Shown here piece after piece: positions 17,830-26,121 of a stretch of 64,000 nt of DNA. The notes under the pieces are model-generated. The model was not told the origin of the DNA, made no database searches, and saw only the letters and a list, made by a program, of their open reading frames with translations. The DNA comes from Myxococcus xanthus (GTDB lineage Bacteria; Myxococcota; Myxococcia; Myxococcales; Myxococcaceae): assembly GCF_006402735.1 (NCBI RefSeq), contig NZ_CP017174.1, forward strand, positions 2,917,001-2,981,000, in the 5' to 3' direction. The translations under genes were made by a program, and so were the position numbers. How positions within the stretch are numbered: position 1 is the first letter of the stretch; the number at the start of each line of letters is the position of its first letter.

Positions 17830-19959
17830 ATGCAAATCGGGAAGTACCAGCTGGTGCGAAAGCTTGCGTCAGGCGGCATGGCGGAGGTCTTCCTGGCGAA
17901 GGCCGCGGGGCCACGCGGCTTCGAGAAGACGCTTGTGCTCAAGCGCATCCTCCCGCACCTGGCGGAGGACGCGGCCTTTGTAGAGATGTTCCTGGGCGAG
18001 GCGCGGCTGGCGGCGCAGCTCGAGCACCCGAACATCGTGCAGATTTTCGACTTTGGTGAGGCCGAGGGCAGCTTCTTCCTGGCCATGGAGTTCATTGACG
18101 GCCCGAACCTGCGCAAGCTGGTGAAGCGGGCCGCGGAGGAAGCGCTGCCCCCCGCCTTCTGCGCGAAGGTGGTGGCCGCCGCGGCGGAGGGCCTGGCGTA
18201 CGCGCACGAGTTCCGTGACGTGGAGACGGGCGAACCGCTGGGGTTGATTCACCGCGACGTGAGCCCGGACAACATCCTGGTGTCGCGGCAGGGCGCGGTG
18301 AAGGTGGTGGACTTCGGCATCGCGAAGGTGGCGGGGCAGGGGCACCGGACGCTCACGGGCGTGGTGAAGGGCAAGGTGGCGTACATGCCGCCCGAGCAAC
18401 TCCAGGCGAAGGCCATGGACCGGAGGGTGGATGTCTACGCGCTCGGGGTGGTGCTGTACGAACTGCTCACGGGGAAGCGTCCGTTCGATGCGACGACGGA
18501 CGTGAGCGTGATGCAGGCGATTCTGTTCGAGGCGTTCATCCCGGTGTCGCAGCGGCGGCCGGATGTGCCGCTGGCGTTGCAGCAAGTGCTGGACAGGGCG
18601 CTGGCGAAGGATCGGGAGCGGCGATACGCGGACTGCCGGGCGTTGCAGGACGACCTGGAGCGGTTCGTGTTGTCGACTGGCGAGCCGGTGGGCGCGTATC
18701 AGATTGCCCAGCGCATCGCGCAGTGGGTGCCGGAGCTGACCTCGGGGAGCTTGACGAAAGTCCCCAGGGAGGCGGAGTCGAAAGCGCCCGCTTCCGAGGT
18801 GCCTGTCTCCTCCATGGTGTCGCCGTTGGACTCGACGTCGCCGACGACGCCCGTGCCTCAAGAGGCATTGGCGAAGGTGGCACCTCCATCGGGCGAGGTG
18901 ACGACGCCTGCGAGGCCAATCTCCACGCGAGCCCTGCGAAGCCAGGTGGGCCATCCTCCCGTGGAGCAGACAGCACCTGCGTTGTCGCTACCCATCGCAG
19001 TGAGGGTTGTGGATGCGGAGTCCGTCGCGCCGCGGCCCGGTACGGAGCGTGTCGCCACGCCCGCTGCCCCGGCCCTGCTGGACGGACCTCGTCTTGCTCT
19101 CCACGGTGTTTCGCCTGAAGCAAAGGAAGTGCATTCCGCAGCGCGCCCGGTTTCTCTGCCGGGGACTGGTCTGCGCGTCGCGGTGAGGCGCTCTACGACG
19201 GAAGGGCGTGGAACGGACAAGGACGCGGAGATTGCGGCGCTCGCGGCGCTCCTTCCAAAAGGCGTGGGCACCTCGGCACCTGTCCCCATCGTGGATGAGG
19301 ATGTGGAAGATGCCATCCATACGCGAAGTGCGGAGTACCTCGCGCCGGGGCGAGCGAAGAAGTGGGCTGTCCCGGTTGTAGGCGTGGGGGGAATGCTCCT
19401 GGCGCTGGGTGTAGGCCTCGTCCTGGTTGGTGGTGAGGAGAAGAAAGCCGAACTCGTGGATACGCCGCAGGTTTCCGAGGCCCCTGTGGAGTCCGTGCCT
19501 CAGGAAGAAGCCAAGGTTGCTGAGCGGGTTGAGCGCGAGGTGGTGCCTGAGCCATCGCCAGTCGACGCGCCGGAAGACGCTGGCGTCGAAATGAAGCAGG
19601 AGGGCATGGCCGATGCGGCTGGCCCTTCAAAGGACGCTGCAGTCCCCGAGGAAATGCGGGCCGAGCCAGTTGTTCTGAGCGCGCCGCCATTGGCGACTCC
19701 CAAACCCAAAGAGCGGAACGCTCCTCGAAAGGTCGCGGTCGCCGCGAAGGGCCGGCTGGAGTTACGTGTACGGCCCTATGCGGTTGTCTATCTCAATGGG
19801 GGAATGCTGGGTGAAACGCCCCTCAACTCCGTTGAGGTGCCGGCGGGCCGACATACCCTCCGGCTTGTCAATCAAGAGCTGGGGAAAGACGTCACTCGGG
19901 CCGTTGACGTGAAGGCAGGCCAGTCCACGGTGTTCAAGTTGAATCTCGATGCGGAGTGA
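17830..19959 (+). CDS. Transmembrane Ser/Thr protein kinase with extracytoplasmic PEGA-like domain
   Basis: A 709-residue Hanks-type kinase. The kinase domain spans about 5-275 with Lys38, an active-site loop HRDVSPDN (141-148) and DFG (161-163). Residues 300-510 are a Pro/Ser/Thr-rich linker, and one transmembrane helix lies at about 512-535. The outer part has an acidic linker and a C-terminal PEGA-like beta domain (about 641-707: [36 protein letters not shown]). The catalytic loop has Ser at the usual Lys position, as in a common myxobacterial subgroup. It is divergent from the cytoplasmic kinase (128 bp) and convergent with a TPR membrane protein. It probably senses an envelope signal; this is inference. 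Confidence 0.9.
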   Translation: MQIGKYQLVRKLASGGMAEVFLAKAAGPRGFEKTLVLKRILPHLAEDAAFVEMFLGEARLAAQLEHPNIVQIFDFGEAEGSFFLAMEFIDGPNLRKLVKRAAEEALPPAFCAKVVAAAAEGLAYAHEFRDVETGEPLGLIHRDVSPDNILVSRQGAVKVVDFGIAKVAGQGHRTLTGVVKGKVAYMPPEQLQAKAMDRRVDVYALGVVLYELLTGKRPFDATTDVSVMQAILFEAFIPVSQRRPDVPLALQQVLDRALAKDRERRYADCRALQDDLERFVLSTGEPVGAYQIAQRIAQWVPELTSGSLTKVPREAESKAPASEVPVSSMVSPLDSTSPTTPVPQEALAKVAPPSGEVTTPARPISTRALRSQVGHPPVEQTAPALSLPIAVRVVDAESVAPRPGTERVATPAAPALLDGPRLALHGVSPEAKEVHSAARPVSLPGTGLRVAVRRSTTEGRGTDKDAEIAALAALLPKGVGTSAPVPIVDEDVEDAIHTRSAEYLAPGRAKKWAVPVVGVGGMLLALGVGLVLVGGEEKKAELVDTPQVSEAPVESVPQEEAKVAERVEREVVPEPSPVDAPEDAGVEMKQEGMADAAGPSKDAAVPEEMRAEPVVLSAPPLATPKPKERNAPRKVAVAAKGRLELRVRPYAVVYLNGGMLGETPLNSVEVPAGRHTLRLVNQELGKDVTRAVDVKAGQSTVFKLNLDAE

Positions 19960-20025
19960 CGGAGGCCGAGCGGGTCGAGTGGGCGTGGGGCAGGGCCTCG
20001 TCCATCTGCTTTGAAGGGATTGACG

Positions 20026-20865
20026 TCACTCGTCAGTGTCTAGGATGTGGGTGATGGCTGCGCCTGTGAGAGCCGCGAGCGCCGCAGTGTACATGACGAT
20101 GGCTCCTTTGTTCTGCGCCCGAGCTGTTTCTTGCAAGGTCATTCTCTGGCTCTGTCCAGTGGCGTCGTGGGCCTTGTCGAAGTTGTTCTGTGAACGCGAG
20201 GTCAAATAGGCGCCAACGCTGCCGGTCAGTATGCCCGCTCCTACCAGTGCAAGAGGGACTTGTTTGAGGCCAGAACGTTTTTGTTGGGGCGTTGGCTTTT
20301 CGACGAGAGGGATTGTTGGTGACTCTGGGGCCGACAAGGCTGTTGCGGTCGTTAGAGAAGGCGTCGGGCTGTCAGTCGGGGGAAGCGTGGGAGTGTCTGT
20401 GATGACTGGACTTGGCTGGGGGCTCGCGCTCGCCTGGGCAGGTGCTTGCTCCGCAAGGGCTTGTCCTTGGATGGTCTCAAAGTCTTTCACGACCTTGGGG
20501 GAGACACGGACAGGAAGCTTGGCATCTGGATTCAGTCGGAGCGCTTCCGCGAAGGCCTTGATTGCCTCATGTCGACGCCCTAAATCCGCGAGGACGATGG
20601 CTTCATAGATCGCCGTCTCAGCCAGTTCGCCTTCAGAAGCAGCCTGTGTCCTCGCCACGGTCAGTACATTCAATGCCGCTTCGTATTCGAGTTCCTCGTA
20701 CAGTTGTGCGGCTGCTCTGATGTATGCCCGGAATGTGGCGCTGGACGTCGAGGTCTCTTTGGGCGGCGCTGCTGATGGCTGACTAAGCGCCAAGTCAGGC
20801 GCGAGGAGCGTCAGTCCTAGAAACCAAGCCCACGGTTGGTGCTTCCTGACAGATCTGCTTTTCAT
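20026..20865 (-). CDS. Exported TPR-containing membrane protein
   Basis: A 279-residue hypothetical protein. The N-terminal hydrophobic segment (WAWFLGLTLLAPDLALS) looks like a signal peptide. Residues 45-125 form TPR-like helices (AAQLYEELEYEAALNVL, LGRRHEAIKAFAEALRLNP). A Pro/Thr/Ser-rich linker (about 135-195) is followed by two hydrophobic segments (VPLALVGAGILTGSVGAYL and AIVMYTAALAALTGAAITHIL) near the C terminus. The architecture resembles TPR proteins often found beside myxobacterial Ser/Thr kinases. Third-position GC is visibly lower than in most genes here. It is convergent with the kinase (66 bp). No enzymatic motif is seen. Confidence 0.7.
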   Translation of the reverse strand: MKSRSVRKHQPWAWFLGLTLLAPDLALSQPSAAPPKETSTSSATFRAYIRAAAQLYEELEYEAALNVLTVARTQAASEGELAETAIYEAIVLADLGRRHEAIKAFAEALRLNPDAKLPVRVSPKVVKDFETIQGQALAEQAPAQASASPQPSPVITDTPTLPPTDSPTPSLTTATALSAPESPTIPLVEKPTPQQKRSGLKQVPLALVGAGILTGSVGAYLTSRSQNNFDKAHDATGQSQRMTLQETARAQNKGAIVMYTAALAALTGAAITHILDTDE

Positions 20866-21179
20866 GGGCTGGCGTTGTTAGCATACGTGGCGCGGGGAGG
20901 ACGTGGGCGAAGTTGCCCTTCTCGAGCGTTGAAGTGATGTGGTTTGGGACCGTTCATTTCGAGGTTGCGGTCAGGAAGCGGTTTCAGGCTCAGTCAAAGG
21001 AACAAGAAGCGAAGCGCTGGGTTTGTGGCGAAGTCTGTTGTGACACCCCGTGCTGTCATGAATGACTGAATTGCCTGTAGCTGGACGCGGCGTGCCCATG
21101 CACGCACGCCTCGTCCAGCGTTTCAGTTTCCTTTCAGGTCCATTTCATGGTTGGTGCTCGCGGAGATGCCGCTGGGCCC
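20866..21179. other. Intergenic region with no gene seen
   Basis: About 314 bp between the TPR gene and the decayed lipoprotein gene. No open frame has coding character. The base composition is less GC-rich than in neighbouring genes. The only clear structure is the 15-bp hairpin at 21081-21118 listed separately. Confidence 0.5.
21081..21118 (-). terminator. Long hairpin downstream of the lipoprotein pseudogene
   Basis: Inverted repeat with 15-nt arms (21081-21095 and 21104-21118, one mismatch) and an 8-nt loop. It sits just past the 3' end of the minus-strand pseudogene and could have been its terminator. A moderately T-rich stretch follows on the plus strand instead, so orientation and function are uncertain. 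Confidence 0.4.
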
Positions 21180-22000
21180 CTATGCAACCGTGATGGGCGA
21201 GGGCTCAATCTCTCTCCCAGGGCCTCGAAAGCGGTGCCGGTCCAGTGGGCCGATGCGGCGCGCCGGGATCTCGCCCGCGCGGGTGAAGTCCGCCGCGACG
21301 ACGCAGGCGAGGCGGCCTGGGTCGTCGTTCTCGGGACGCAGCGCCAATGCGAGCACGTGCCCGTCGATGCCGTCCGCGACCAACTCCGCACGAGGCCGGT
21401 GAAACGGCCAATGACTTGAATGCCGTTGGACGACGAAGTTCAGACCTCGCTGCTGCGCTCGCCGGACACGTCGTTGGTCGCTAGCGCCAGCATGGTGTCG
21501 TTCTTCACTGCGACGGCGGAGAAACCTGCTCCGCCAGGAGTCTCCTGTGCCCAGGTCCTGGGTTCAGGTTTCCACTGTCCGATCTGGCGACGGATGAGCG
21601 GCGTCGACGCCTGCGTGCCGAACCAGCGGATGTACCCCGTGGCCAGCAGGCCGCCCGACGGCGCCTTGTCGAGGTCGTAGATGTGCGGGACGTGGCCATC
21701 CATGCTGGATACGCCCGCGATGGAGAAGTGCGGGTCCCACTCGCCGTTGTCGAGAAGTTCTGTCGCCGACGGTTCACAGGAAGTGCCCGCGTCCGATTCC
21801 GGTTCCCCTGCGCCCGGCTCGCCGCCGTCTTCAGGGCCCGCGTCGGGCTCGTTGCCGCCTGCGGCGGGCACACCCGCGTCATCCGAGCCCGCATCCTTTT
21901 CAGTGCCCGTATCCGGCACGGGCCCTTGGCTCCGGCCCGTCATCACCACAAGCGGTGAAGACGAGTCCTACGACCAGGAACGCTGCGATGTGACAAGTCC
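21180..22000 (-). pseudogene. Decayed lipoprotein gene (nonsense and several frameshifts)
   Basis: Fragments of one protein lie in different minus-strand frames. A lipoprotein signal (FLVVGLVFTACGDDG, Cys codon at 21948-21950) has no in-frame start codon. It runs into a shifted frame at about 21440-21945 (Asp/Pro/Gly-rich linker, then SSMDGHVPHIYDLDKAP...). That frame ends at a TGA (21440-21442) where Trp would be expected, because the same frame continues sensibly as TSSSNGIQVIGRFTGLV. A further shift restores ELVADGIDGHVLALALRP, another gives WTGTAFEALGERLSP, and another SPITVA. The intact gene was probably a surface lipoprotein. The 3' part may be missing. The product family is not recognised. 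Confidence 0.8.
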
Positions 22001-22142
22001 AGGAGTCTCTGAGGGGTGTGTGCATAGGGGCGGCACACGACTGCAATCGATGAACCTGTTGAGAGACGAAGCGATGTCGAATGCTTGGAGTGTCATCGAT
22101 GCGCAGGTGGGGCCTCGACGTCCTTTGAACCCGATGATGCTC

Positions 22143-23174
22143 TCAGGGGTCTGATGGGCGCTGTTCGCGTGCGCGGGTGTGCCGCCCGGACTCACTCCTC
22201 GGTGCGACGCCTTCATGTGAAGCGAGGATTCTCGTCGCCAGCTTCAAAAGCTTCGTTCGTAGTGCTTCCGGAGCGAGCACCTCGAAACCCGTGCCGACGT
22301 CGCAGAGCTGTCCGAACGCAATCGACTCCCGCTCGAAGTCCACGACCACAATCTTCCGTCCATCGGCTGCGAGCGGCGCGGCATCCAGCCGTGCACCCTC
22401 CGCTCGCGGCCGAATTTTCCGCAGCGCCTCCATCGCCTCCGCCGTCAATCGCAGCGTGACTTCGTACTGCGCGCGCTTCTCCGCGAAGCGTGAGCACCAC
22501 GCCTTCCAGAACGCGGGCAGGTCGAAGCGTGCCGGCCGGATGAAGGTCTCCGGGCGTATCCGTGCACCTTCCACACGCGAGCCTCGATACACACGCGGTT
22601 CATCCTCGCCCGTGCTCGCGACGAGGTACCAACGGTCCGCCTTGATGACGAGCGCGTACGGTGCCACCACCTTGCGGCTCGGCGTGCCTTCGAAGTCCCG
22701 GTACGTCAGCGATACGCGCCGGTCCTGCCAGACAGCGTCGCGCAGCGTCGCCAGATGAGGCACGGCCTCTCGCTCTGGAAACCACGAGGACGCATCCACG
22801 TGAAGCCGCTGGCGTGCGTACTCCAGCGCGGGTTGCTGGAGTGCGGGCAGGGAGGCCGCCATCTTCACCAGGCCCGAACGCAGCGCCGACGTCAGGCCCA
22901 AGTCATCCAAGGCCCCCGGTGCCGCCACGGCCGCCAGTGCATGCAGCTCCGCCCGGGTGAAGCCCGTGAGTTGGGTGCGCCAGCCTTCCATCAACGCCAC
23001 GCCGCCCGCGGCGCCTCGGGTGGCGTACACGGGCACGCCCGCGCCGGAGAGCGCGTCGAGGTCCCGGTGGATGGTCCGTTCGGAGACCTCGAGCTCCCTT
23101 GCCAGCTCGCCCGCCGTCATCTTCGGGCGCGTCTGGAGGAGCAGGGTCAAACTGACGAGTCGGTCGGCGCGCAT
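22143..23174 (-). CDS. WYL-domain transcriptional regulator (YafY-like, HTH type 11)
   Basis: A 343-residue DNA-binding regulator. The N-terminal helix-turn-helix is RPKMTAGELARELEVSERTIHRDLDALSGAGVP (about residues 16-48). The WYL ligand-binding domain spans about 130-215, with VSLTYRDFEG, RKVVAPYALVIKADRWYLVA and RVYRGSRV. The C-terminal WCX-like extension runs to about 325. Such regulators often control the neighbouring divergent gene in response to small ligands or nucleic acid. Here the divergent neighbour is a short-chain dehydrogenase with 126 bp between start codons, where its operator would be expected. The last 20 residues are basic and low complexity. Confidence 0.88.
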   Translation of the reverse strand: MRADRLVSLTLLLQTRPKMTAGELARELEVSERTIHRDLDALSGAGVPVYATRGAAGGVALMEGWRTQLTGFTRAELHALAAVAAPGALDDLGLTSALRSGLVKMAASLPALQQPALEYARQRLHVDASSWFPEREAVPHLATLRDAVWQDRRVSLTYRDFEGTPSRKVVAPYALVIKADRWYLVASTGEDEPRVYRGSRVEGARIRPETFIRPARFDLPAFWKAWCSRFAEKRAQYEVTLRLTAEAMEALRKIRPRAEGARLDAAPLAADGRKIVVVDFERESIAFGQLCDVGTGFEVLAPEALRTKLLKLATRILASHEGVAPRSESGRHTRAREQRPSDP

Positions 23175-23300
23175 GGGCAGGTTCCGAAGCGAAGTCTAGG
23201 CGGGGAATCATGACAGTGGATGTCAGGATTCTCTGCCTAGGGTGCGAACACGAACCCACTGCGGTCCACGGTCGCCCGTGGGCTTGGAGGAGTGCCCGCC

Positions 23301-24254
23301 ATGAAGCCACTCGAAGGACGCGTCGCCCTGGTCGCTGGAGCCACCCGAGGCGCGGGGCGCGGCATCGCCACCATGCTGGGAGAGGCCGGCGCCACCGTGT
23401 ACTGCACCGGGCGCAGCGTGCGAGGACAGCCCGCGACGGGCTCGCGTCCGGAGACCATCGAGGAGACCGCCGAAATCGTCGACGCCAAGGGTGGCCGGGG
23501 CATCGCCGTCCGCGTGGACCATTCCGTCGAATTGGAGGTCGAGGCCCTTTGCGCGCGCATCCAGCGGGAGCAGGGGCGGCTCGACATCCTGGTGAACGAC
23601 ATCTGGGGTGGCGACGGACTCACCGCGTTCGGCCCGGCGTTCTGGAAACAGTCCGCCGCGAAGGGGCAGCAGATGTTCGAGCGCGCCGTCTTCACGCACC
23701 TGCTCACCAGCCGCCACGCCGTGCCGCTCCTGCTGGGCGGTGAGCGGGGGCTCATCGTCGAAATCACGGATGGGGACACGTTCGGCTACCGCGGCAACCT
23801 CTGGTACGACCTGGTGAAGATGTCCGTCATCCGGCTCGCCTTCGGGATGTCCCGGGAGCTGCGCCGCACGAAGGTCACCGCGCTTGCGCTGACGCCCGGC
23901 TTCCTCCGCTCCGAGGAGATGCTGGAGAGCTTCGGCGTCACGGAAGCGAACTGGCGCGAGGGCGCGGCGAAGGATCCGCACTTCATCGCCTCGGAGAGCC
24001 CTGCCTACGTGGGCCGGGCAGTGGCGGCGCTCGCGGCGGATCCGAACGTGGGCACCAAGGCCGGCCGCGTCTTCAGCTCCTGGGCCCTGGCCCGCGAGTA
24101 CGGCTTCACGGACGCCGACGGCTCCCAGCCGCATTGGGGCGACTACTTCGCGCGCGCCTTCGGCAGGCCGTACCGGGTCGCGGACGAGGACGCCTACATG
24201 TCCTGGCGTGACGGCCCCATGGAGTTGGCGAGCCCGGATTGGCCGCTGGGCTGA
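23301..24254 (+). CDS. Short-chain dehydrogenase/reductase family oxidoreductase
   Basis: A 317-residue NAD(P)-dependent oxidoreductase with a Rossmann fold. The cofactor loop GATRGAGRGIA is near residues 13-23, and the active site has YDLVK (Tyr-x3-Lys). The conserved NDIWGG segment replaces the usual NNAG. The YRGNLWYDLVKMSVIRLAFGMSRELR region and the long C-terminal part resemble DHRS1-like SDRs. The ATG at 23301 has GGAGG 10 nt upstream; an upstream GTG at 23292 lies only 1 nt from that site. It is divergent from the WYL regulator, which probably controls it. The substrate is unknown. Confidence 0.87.
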   Translation: MKPLEGRVALVAGATRGAGRGIATMLGEAGATVYCTGRSVRGQPATGSRPETIEETAEIVDAKGGRGIAVRVDHSVELEVEALCARIQREQGRLDILVNDIWGGDGLTAFGPAFWKQSAAKGQQMFERAVFTHLLTSRHAVPLLLGGERGLIVEITDGDTFGYRGNLWYDLVKMSVIRLAFGMSRELRRTKVTALALTPGFLRSEEMLESFGVTEANWREGAAKDPHFIASESPAYVGRAVAALAADPNVGTKAGRVFSSWALAREYGFTDADGSQPHWGDYFARAFGRPYRVADEDAYMSWRDGPMELASPDWPLG

Positions 24255-24418
24255 AAGGCCACCGAGCGAACGGTTGCCTACTTTTGTCTACATGATGCAT
24301 GCCCTCTGTCGGGGCGCGCCACCCACCGCCACCGGGCGACCGTTCAAGGGCCGACCGTGACGGTTGGGGCACGCGCCCGTGGACGGCGCGCGGCGGCATC
24401 GCTAGGGTGCGCGGCTTC

Positions 24419-25210
24419 ATGGACCGCCCCTTAGTGATTTCCACCCTGGAACAAGCCGTCAAGGCCCGGCCGATGCCGCGCCACGTGGGCATCATCATGG
24501 ACGGCAACGGGCGATGGGCGGAGTCCCGAGGGCTGCCCCGGCTGGAAGGGCACCGGGAGGCGACGTCGAGTGTGCGTGAAGTGACGCGCACCGCGCGCCG
24601 TCTGGGCATCCAGGCGCTGACGCTCTACGCGTTCTCGTCGCAGAACTGGGCACGTCCGGCGGAAGAGGTCGCCGGATTGATGGACCTGCTCCGGGAGTAT
24701 CTGGAGCGCGAGCGCTCCGAAATCATGGACAACGGCATTCGCCTCAACGCCATTGGAGACGTGGACCGGCTGCCGCGCTACGTGCGTGATCCGCTGGACC
24801 GGCTCCGGGCCGACTCCGCGCACAACACCGGCATGGTGCTGTCGCTGGCGTTGTCCTACGGCGGGCGGGAGGAAATTCTCCACGCGGCGCGGCGGCTGGC
24901 CGAGGCCGTGGAGCGTGGGGAGCTGGCGGCGGGACGGTTGGAGGAGAGCGACTTCGAGCAGTTCCTCTGGACGCAGGGACTGCCCCCGTTGGACCTGATG
25001 GTGAGGACCAGTGGGGAGCTGCGCGTGTCCAACTTCCTGCTCTGGCAGATGGCGTACGCGGAGATGTGCTTCACCGACGCCTTGTGGCCGGACTTCCGTA
25101 CTGACGAGTTCCTCCGCTGCGTGTCGCAGTACCAGCAGCGTGAGCGCCGCTTCGGCCTCACGTCCGCACAGGTGCAGCGGGAGGACGCTCCTCAGCAGGC
25201 CAAGGCGTGA
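24419..25210 (+). CDS. uppS: Isoprenyl transferase (undecaprenyl diphosphate synthase)
   Basis: A 263-residue cis-prenyltransferase that condenses isopentenyl diphosphate onto farnesyl diphosphate to make the lipid carrier for peptidoglycan and O-antigen. Signatures seen are HVGIIMDGNGRWAESRG (catalytic Asp), GHREATSSV, TLYAFSSQNWARP, and the C-terminal DLMVRTSGELRVSNFLLWQMAYAE. The ATG at 24419 gives the family length; the open frame upstream is not conserved-looking. It overlaps cdsA by 4 bp (GTGA), starting a long plus-strand envelope operon. The frr and dxr genes often adjacent in other proteobacteria are not here. Confidence 0.95.
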   Translation: MDRPLVISTLEQAVKARPMPRHVGIIMDGNGRWAESRGLPRLEGHREATSSVREVTRTARRLGIQALTLYAFSSQNWARPAEEVAGLMDLLREYLERERSEIMDNGIRLNAIGDVDRLPRYVRDPLDRLRADSAHNTGMVLSLALSYGGREEILHAARRLAEAVERGELAAGRLEESDFEQFLWTQGLPPLDLMVRTSGELRVSNFLLWQMAYAEMCFTDALWPDFRTDEFLRCVSQYQQRERRFGLTSAQVQREDAPQQAKA

Positions 25211-26037
25211 ACGACAAGAACCGAAACCTCGTCATCCGCGTCGTTTCCGCGGTGACACTGCTGCCGCTGGTCCTCCTGCTGCTGATCCTCGGTGGTTACT
25301 GGAGCGCGGCCCTGCTGGGCGCCGCCGCCGCCGCGTGCGTGGGTGAGTACTACCTCATCGTCCAGAAGCGCCTGACGGTGGCCTCCTGGGTCGGAATGGC
25401 CTTCGCCGCGGTGCTGCCCTTCCTGCCGTTGCGGGACGCGGAGCGCACGGGCGAGACGGCCTTCTGGCTCACCATCGTCTTCGCGTTCTTCGCGTGGATC
25501 TACCACCTCTTCAAGGGGCCACTGGCGGAGGCGCCCACCCGCACGGCGCACCTGGTCAACGGCTTCCTCTACGGCGCGGTGGGCCTCACGGCCGTGTCCG
25601 CGCTGCGCCTGTTGCCCGACCACGGCATGGCCTGGGTCATCTGCGCGCTGGTCATCACCTGGGCCAATGACACCGCCGCCTACTTCTTCGGGCGGTTCCT
25701 GGGGAAGCACAAGCTCTACCCGGAGGTGAGCCCCAACAAGACGTGGGAGGGCTTCTTCGGGGGCATGCTGGGCTCGGTGGGCGGTATGTTCATTGCCCGG
25801 CAGTTCTTCTTCCCCGTGTTCACGGTGTGGGACTGCGTGCTGCTGGGCATCGCCGGCGGCATCCTGGGGCCGGTGGGCGACCTGTGTGAGTCCATGCTGA
25901 AGCGGGCTTACGGGGTGAAGGACTCGGGCTTCCTCATCCCCGGGCACGGTGGCGTGTTGGATCGCATCGACGCGCTCCTGTTCAACGCGCCCCTGGTGTT
26001 CGTCTACGTGCAGTTCGTCCGGGGCCTGCTGCCCTAG
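25207..26037 (+). CDS. cdsA: Phosphatidate cytidylyltransferase CdsA
   Basis: A 276-residue polytopic inner-membrane enzyme that makes CDP-diacylglycerol from phosphatidic acid and CTP, feeding phospholipid synthesis. About seven to eight hydrophobic helices are visible. The family signature lies near the C terminus: GDLCESMLKRAYGVKDSG, followed by PGHGGVLDRIDALLF, with the metal-binding Asp residues. The segment NDTAAYFFGRFLGKHKL also matches. It starts with GTG overlapping the uppS stop, and rseP begins 84 bp after its own stop, the usual order in many bacteria. Confidence 0.95.
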   Translation: MNDKNRNLVIRVVSAVTLLPLVLLLLILGGYWSAALLGAAAAACVGEYYLIVQKRLTVASWVGMAFAAVLPFLPLRDAERTGETAFWLTIVFAFFAWIYHLFKGPLAEAPTRTAHLVNGFLYGAVGLTAVSALRLLPDHGMAWVICALVITWANDTAAYFFGRFLGKHKLYPEVSPNKTWEGFFGGMLGSVGGMFIARQFFFPVFTVWDCVLLGIAGGILGPVGDLCESMLKRAYGVKDSGFLIPGHGGVLDRIDALLFNAPLVFVYVQFVRGLLP

Positions 26038-26121
26038 GGACCGCCCCTTCCGGCTGCCCGTCTGCTCGGCGGGCCCGGTTGCGCGTTGTCCGCCTGGGCG
26101 CCCACGATTACTGTTGCGCCC

